From positions 85,266 through 149,265 of the forward strand of contig DASWJQ010000111.1 in the NCBI GenBank assembly GCA_036397095.1: a stretch of 64,000 bases of DNA, given 5' to 3'. The notes under the pieces were generated by a model. The model searched no databases. It saw nothing but the letters and a program-made list of their open reading frames with translations, and was not told where the DNA came from. Within the stretch, counting starts at the first letter, position 1. Every line of letters starts with the position of its first letter. The stretch is from DASWJQ01 sp036397095. GTDB taxonomy: Bacteria; Chloroflexota; Anaerolineae; Anaerolineales; E44-bin32. The position numbers and the translations under genes were made by a program. Of this stretch, positions 61,505 to 64,000 are shown one piece after another.

Positions 61505-62911
61505 ATGACCCTGCAGATCTATAACAGCTTGACCAGACAGAAAGAACCGTTCGAAACGCTGGTTGACGGCGAGGTGCGTTTGTACGTCTGCGGCCCGACG
61601 GTCTATGACCGGGCACATGTCGGCCATGCGATGTCGTCGATAGTGTTCGACATTATTCGCCGTCACCTGGAAGCCTGTGGCTACCGGGTGCGGCACGTTA
61701 TGAACTACACGGATGTGGACGACAAGGTGATCATCCGCGCCCAGGAGTTGGGGGCGGATGCGCTTGCGCTGGCCGAACGCTACGTGCGGGAATACGGTCA
61801 GCACATCCTCGACCTGAACATCCTGCCGGCTTCGGCGTACCCGCGCGTCTCGCAGGAAATCGAGCCGATCCAACGCATGGTCGCTGGCCTGCTCGAAGGG
61901 GAGTACGCCTACCAGGTGGAAGGGGATGTTTATTTCCGCGTCAAGCGTGACGAGGATTATGGCAAGCTGTCTGGCCGTCGGCTGGAAGATATGCGAGCCG
62001 GCGCCCGGCTCGAGGTTGACGAACGCAAAGAAGACCCGGCGGACTTTGCCTTGTGGAAAGCGGCTAAGCCCGGCGAACCAGCGTGGGAAAGCCCCTGGGG
62101 CAAGGGGCGGCCGGGTTGGCATATTGAGTGCTCGGCGATGAGCTTGACCCATCTGGGTGAGCAAATCGACATTCACGGCGGCGGCAATGACTTGATCTTC
62201 CCCCACCACGAGAACGAAATCGCCCAGACCGAGAGCTTCACGGGCAAGCCCTTCGCCCGTTACTGGGTTCACAACGGTATGCTCCAGTTCACCGGCGAAA
62301 AGATGTCGAAGTCGGTCGGGAATTTCATCACCATCGAAGACTTCTTAGCTGAGCATAAGGCCGATGTGTTGCGCCTGATCGTGCTTAACGGTCACTACCG
62401 CAGCCCGCTTGTCTTTAATGAGGAAGTGATCGAGCAGGCGGCCCGCGCATTGGACCGACTGCAAACCGGCTTGCGGCCCGCCAGCGGGGACGGTGAAGCG
62501 CCCGCGGCGGCGGCTCATCTGCAGGAGGCGGCCGAAGCCAGCCGAACCGGCTTTGAGCAAGCCATGGATGACGATTTCAATACGCCGGTAGCTCTGAGCC
62601 ACTTGTTCGAGTTCGTGCGGGTGATCAACACTGCTCGTGATGACGGAGTCGGTGCGGACGAGCTGGAGGCGGCTCAAACCGTGCTGCGTGCACTGGCGGC
62701 CCGATTGGGATTGCGGCTGGAGGCCGACCGTTCTGGCCCGGCCGAGGCCGCGCCCTTCATTGAATTGCTGCTGGAAGTGCGGAAGGGATTGCGCGAGGCC
62801 AAGCAGTTCGAACTGGCCGACCAAATCCGCGACCAATTGGCCGAACTGGGTGTGCACATCGAGGATGGCAAACAGGGTACTACCTGGCGGGTTGGCCGTA
62901 CGGCACCCTAA
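61505..62911 (+). CDS. cysS: Cysteinyl-tRNA synthetase
   Basis: 468 aa. It charges tRNA-Cys. HIGH-type signature VYDRAHVGHA, zinc ligands (Cys in YVCGPTVYD, GWHIECSAM, and H-E in FPHHENEIAQ), and KMSKS (GEKMSKSVGN) are present, with a DALR-type C-terminal helical domain. The length is normal. The ribosome site is weak (GTAGGCGCTG), in line with coupling to the PIN-TRAM gene 22 bp upstream. Confidence 0.96.
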   Translation: MTLQIYNSLTRQKEPFETLVDGEVRLYVCGPTVYDRAHVGHAMSSIVFDIIRRHLEACGYRVRHVMNYTDVDDKVIIRAQELGADALALAERYVREYGQHILDLNILPASAYPRVSQEIEPIQRMVAGLLEGEYAYQVEGDVYFRVKRDEDYGKLSGRRLEDMRAGARLEVDERKEDPADFALWKAAKPGEPAWESPWGKGRPGWHIECSAMSLTHLGEQIDIHGGGNDLIFPHHENEIAQTESFTGKPFARYWVHNGMLQFTGEKMSKSVGNFITIEDFLAEHKADVLRLIVLNGHYRSPLVFNEEVIEQAARALDRLQTGLRPASGDGEAPAAAAHLQEAAEASRTGFEQAMDDDFNTPVALSHLFEFVRVINTARDDGVGADELEAAQTVLRALAARLGLRLEADRSGPAEAAPFIELLLEVRKGLREAKQFELADQIRDQLAELGVHIEDGKQGTTWRVGRTAP

Positions 62912-62917
62912 TTAACA

Positions 62918-63679
62918 ATGAGCAGTGAGCGCCTGTATGGGCGCAACCCGGTGTACGAAGTGCTGCGGGCTGGGCGACGCAGCGTCAGGCAGTTGCTGCT
63001 AGCGCAGGGCCTGGCGCCGGACCGGCGGATTGACGAGATGGTTGTGTTGGCCGAGGGGGCCGGCGCGAAGGTAGCGCGTGTTCAGCGCAAGTCGCTCGAG
63101 GATCTGCCGGGCAATCACCAGGGGGTGGCGCTCGACGCCGGCGCCTACCCCTATGTCACGCTTGATGAGATCCTGAGCAAGGTTCCGCCGGACGAACCCC
63201 CTTTCTTTCTCTTGTTGGATGTCATCCAGGATCCCCAGAATCTGGCGACCCTGCTGCGGGCGGCGGAGGCCTTTGGCGTCCATGGTGTGGTCATGCCACC
63301 AAGACGGGCGGCCGGGGTCACACCGGCAGTGGTGAGCGCGTCGTCAGGGGCTTGTGAGCACCTGTGGATTGCACAGGAGAACCTGGCACAAGCCATCGAG
63401 CAGCTCAAACAGGCTGATGTATGGATTACGGGGCTGGACGCCGGTGCAGAGGCGCGCCTCCTGCCGCAGGCAGAACTGGGCGGTGGCGTGGCGTTGGTTG
63501 TGGGGAGCGAAGGAGAAGGCTTGCGCCGGCTTGTGCGTCAATCGTGTGATTTCCTGGTCCGCATTCCCATGCGCGGTCAAGTTGACTCGCTCAATGCGGC
63601 TACGGCGGGCGCTATCGCCCTTTACGCTGTATGGCAGGCCCGCCGTTTTCCCGGGATTGACGCTCCTCCGGACTCCTGA
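62918..63679 (+). CDS. rlmB: 23S rRNA (guanosine-2'-O)-methyltransferase RlmB (TrmH family)
   Basis: 253 aa. A SpoU/TrmH trefoil knot is visible: motif 1 DVIQDPQNLATLLRAAEAFG, motif 2 ALVVGSEGEGL, motif 3 IPMRGQVDSLNAATAGAIALY, and an N-terminal L30e-like substrate domain (RLYGRNPVYEVLRAGRRSVRQL). The invariant Arg and Ser/Asn are intact. It methylates G2251 (E. coli numbering) of 23S rRNA. It starts 6 nt after the cysS stop. Confidence 0.93.
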   Translation: MSSERLYGRNPVYEVLRAGRRSVRQLLLAQGLAPDRRIDEMVVLAEGAGAKVARVQRKSLEDLPGNHQGVALDAGAYPYVTLDEILSKVPPDEPPFFLLLDVIQDPQNLATLLRAAEAFGVHGVVMPPRRAAGVTPAVVSASSGACEHLWIAQENLAQAIEQLKQADVWITGLDAGAEARLLPQAELGGGVALVVGSEGEGLRRLVRQSCDFLVRIPMRGQVDSLNAATAGAIALYAVWQARRFPGIDAPPDS

Positions 63680-63693
63680 TAGATTTCGTAGGC

Positions 63694-63721
63694 TTGAGGC
63701 CAAGCTTGCGTCTGGTATAAT
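63694..63721 (+). promoter_or_regulatory. tRNA operon promoter
   Basis: TTGAGG (63694-63699), 16 bp, TATAAT (63716-63721). The predicted start near 63728 is about 29 nt before tRNA-Thr. Confidence 0.7.
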
Positions 63722-63756
63722 CCGGCTGCGCCGGGCGGGTCAGGCGCGTTTTTCTC

Positions 63757-63828
63757 GCCGACGTAGCTCAATGGCAGAGCGGCCGCCTTGTAAGCGGCAG
63801 GTTACGGGTTCGACTCCCGTCGTCGGCT
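63757..63828 (+). tRNA. tRNA-Thr (anticodon TGT)
   Basis: Acceptor GCCGACG/CGTCGGC, D stem GCTC/GAGC, anticodon stem GCCGC/GCGGC with loop CTTGTAA (anticodon 63789-63791), T stem ACGGG/CCCGT with loop TTCGACT. The discriminator is T and CCA is not encoded. Confidence 0.95.
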
Positions 63829-63897
63829 TCCGTTGGCGGTTGACGAGCGGAGCCAAACGAAGTTGGCCCCGGTCGCCAGCCGGTAACGGGCTGGATT

Positions 63898-63980
63898 GGG
63901 CGGTTACCCAAGCGGCCAAAGGGGGCTGACTGTAAATCAGCTGGCATAAGCCTACGGAGGTTCGAATCCTTCACCGCCCA
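63898..63980 (+). tRNA. tRNA-Tyr (anticodon GTA)
   Basis: Class II tRNA with a long variable arm. Acceptor GGGCGGT/ACCGCCC, anticodon stem GCTGA/TCAGC with loop CTGTAAA (anticodon 63932-63934), T arm GGAGG-TTCGAAT-CCTTC with one G-U pair. Discriminator A, CCA not encoded. It is 69 bp after tRNA-Thr and probably in the same transcript. Confidence 0.95.
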
Positions 63981-64000
63981 CTCCGCTGACCCAGCGGGTC

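Overview
The window is a high-GC, densely packed bacterial chromosome segment holding about 50 protein genes, two tRNA genes, and no rRNA, insertion sequence, phage gene or CRISPR array. The gene content best fits the phylum Chloroflexota, probably an Anaerolineae/Caldilineae-type lineage. The pointers are: a fused ADP-forming acetyl-CoA synthetase beside a BioD-like/DRTGG-type protein; SpoVS without other sporulation genes; lipoproteins with long Pro/Thr linkers; two deoxynucleoside kinases; a YacL-type PIN-TRAM protein; GAAC-N4-GTTC LexA-type operators; and many TATAAT-like boxes sitting 6-8 nt before a start codon. The phylum assignment is inference, because there is no rRNA to check.

Layout. 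1-5.9 kb (minus): energy metabolism (BioD-like protein, acetyl-CoA synthetase), RNase HII, a dolichyl-phosphate-type glycosyltransferase, a NERD-like membrane protein and a zinc phospholipase C-like protein, mostly overlapping. 6-9.9 kb (plus): NfeD/ClpP-like membrane protease, FHA protein, methylglyoxal synthase, a DUF3052-like protein and a membrane protein with a metzincin-like zinc motif. 9.9-19.6 kb: protein quality control, with clpB and hsp20 diverging from a palindrome-rich intergenic region, a rhomboid protease, three membrane-anchored helix-hairpin-helix/coiled-coil proteins, and a minus-strand dnaJ-htrA-baeRF (eRF1-like) operon. 19.7-24.2 kb: a two-gene signalling unit (pseudo-receiver/GAF protein plus REC-GAF-PAS histidine kinase) and a YprB-like exonuclease. 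24.4-26.4 kb: a Mg/Co-chelatase-like AAA+/VWA gene split at an A9 run that looks like a programmed frameshift site. 26.5-34.1 kb (plus): ribosomal protein S1, clpC, radA, dnaA. 34.1-34.9 kb: a repeat-rich spacer.

34.9-43.1 kb is DNA replication and repair: priA, a CorC-like membrane protein, an SOS-type cassette (FtsK-like ATPase plus two small proteins behind two LexA-type boxes), holA, a DUF6391 protein and holB. 43.1-46.8 kb (minus): SpoVS, deoxynucleoside kinase, nucleotidyltransferase, second deoxynucleoside kinase, and a solitary DNA methyltransferase. 46.8-60.1 kb: lipoproteins, threonine dehydrogenase, aldo-keto reductase, patatin, lipB, a class A penicillin-binding protein whose catalytic residues all appear to be lost, a Ser/Thr kinase with TolB-like repeats, and surE. 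60.4-64 kb (plus): PIN-TRAM protein, cysS, rlmB, tRNA-Thr and tRNA-Tyr.

The most notable observations are the SOS-type FtsK-like cassette (38.84-40.44 kb), the frameshifted chelatase gene with a dnaX-like slippery heptamer, the pseudoenzyme penicillin-binding protein, the eRF1-like protein co-transcribed with chaperone and protease genes, and the recurrent leaderless-transcript promoter architecture.
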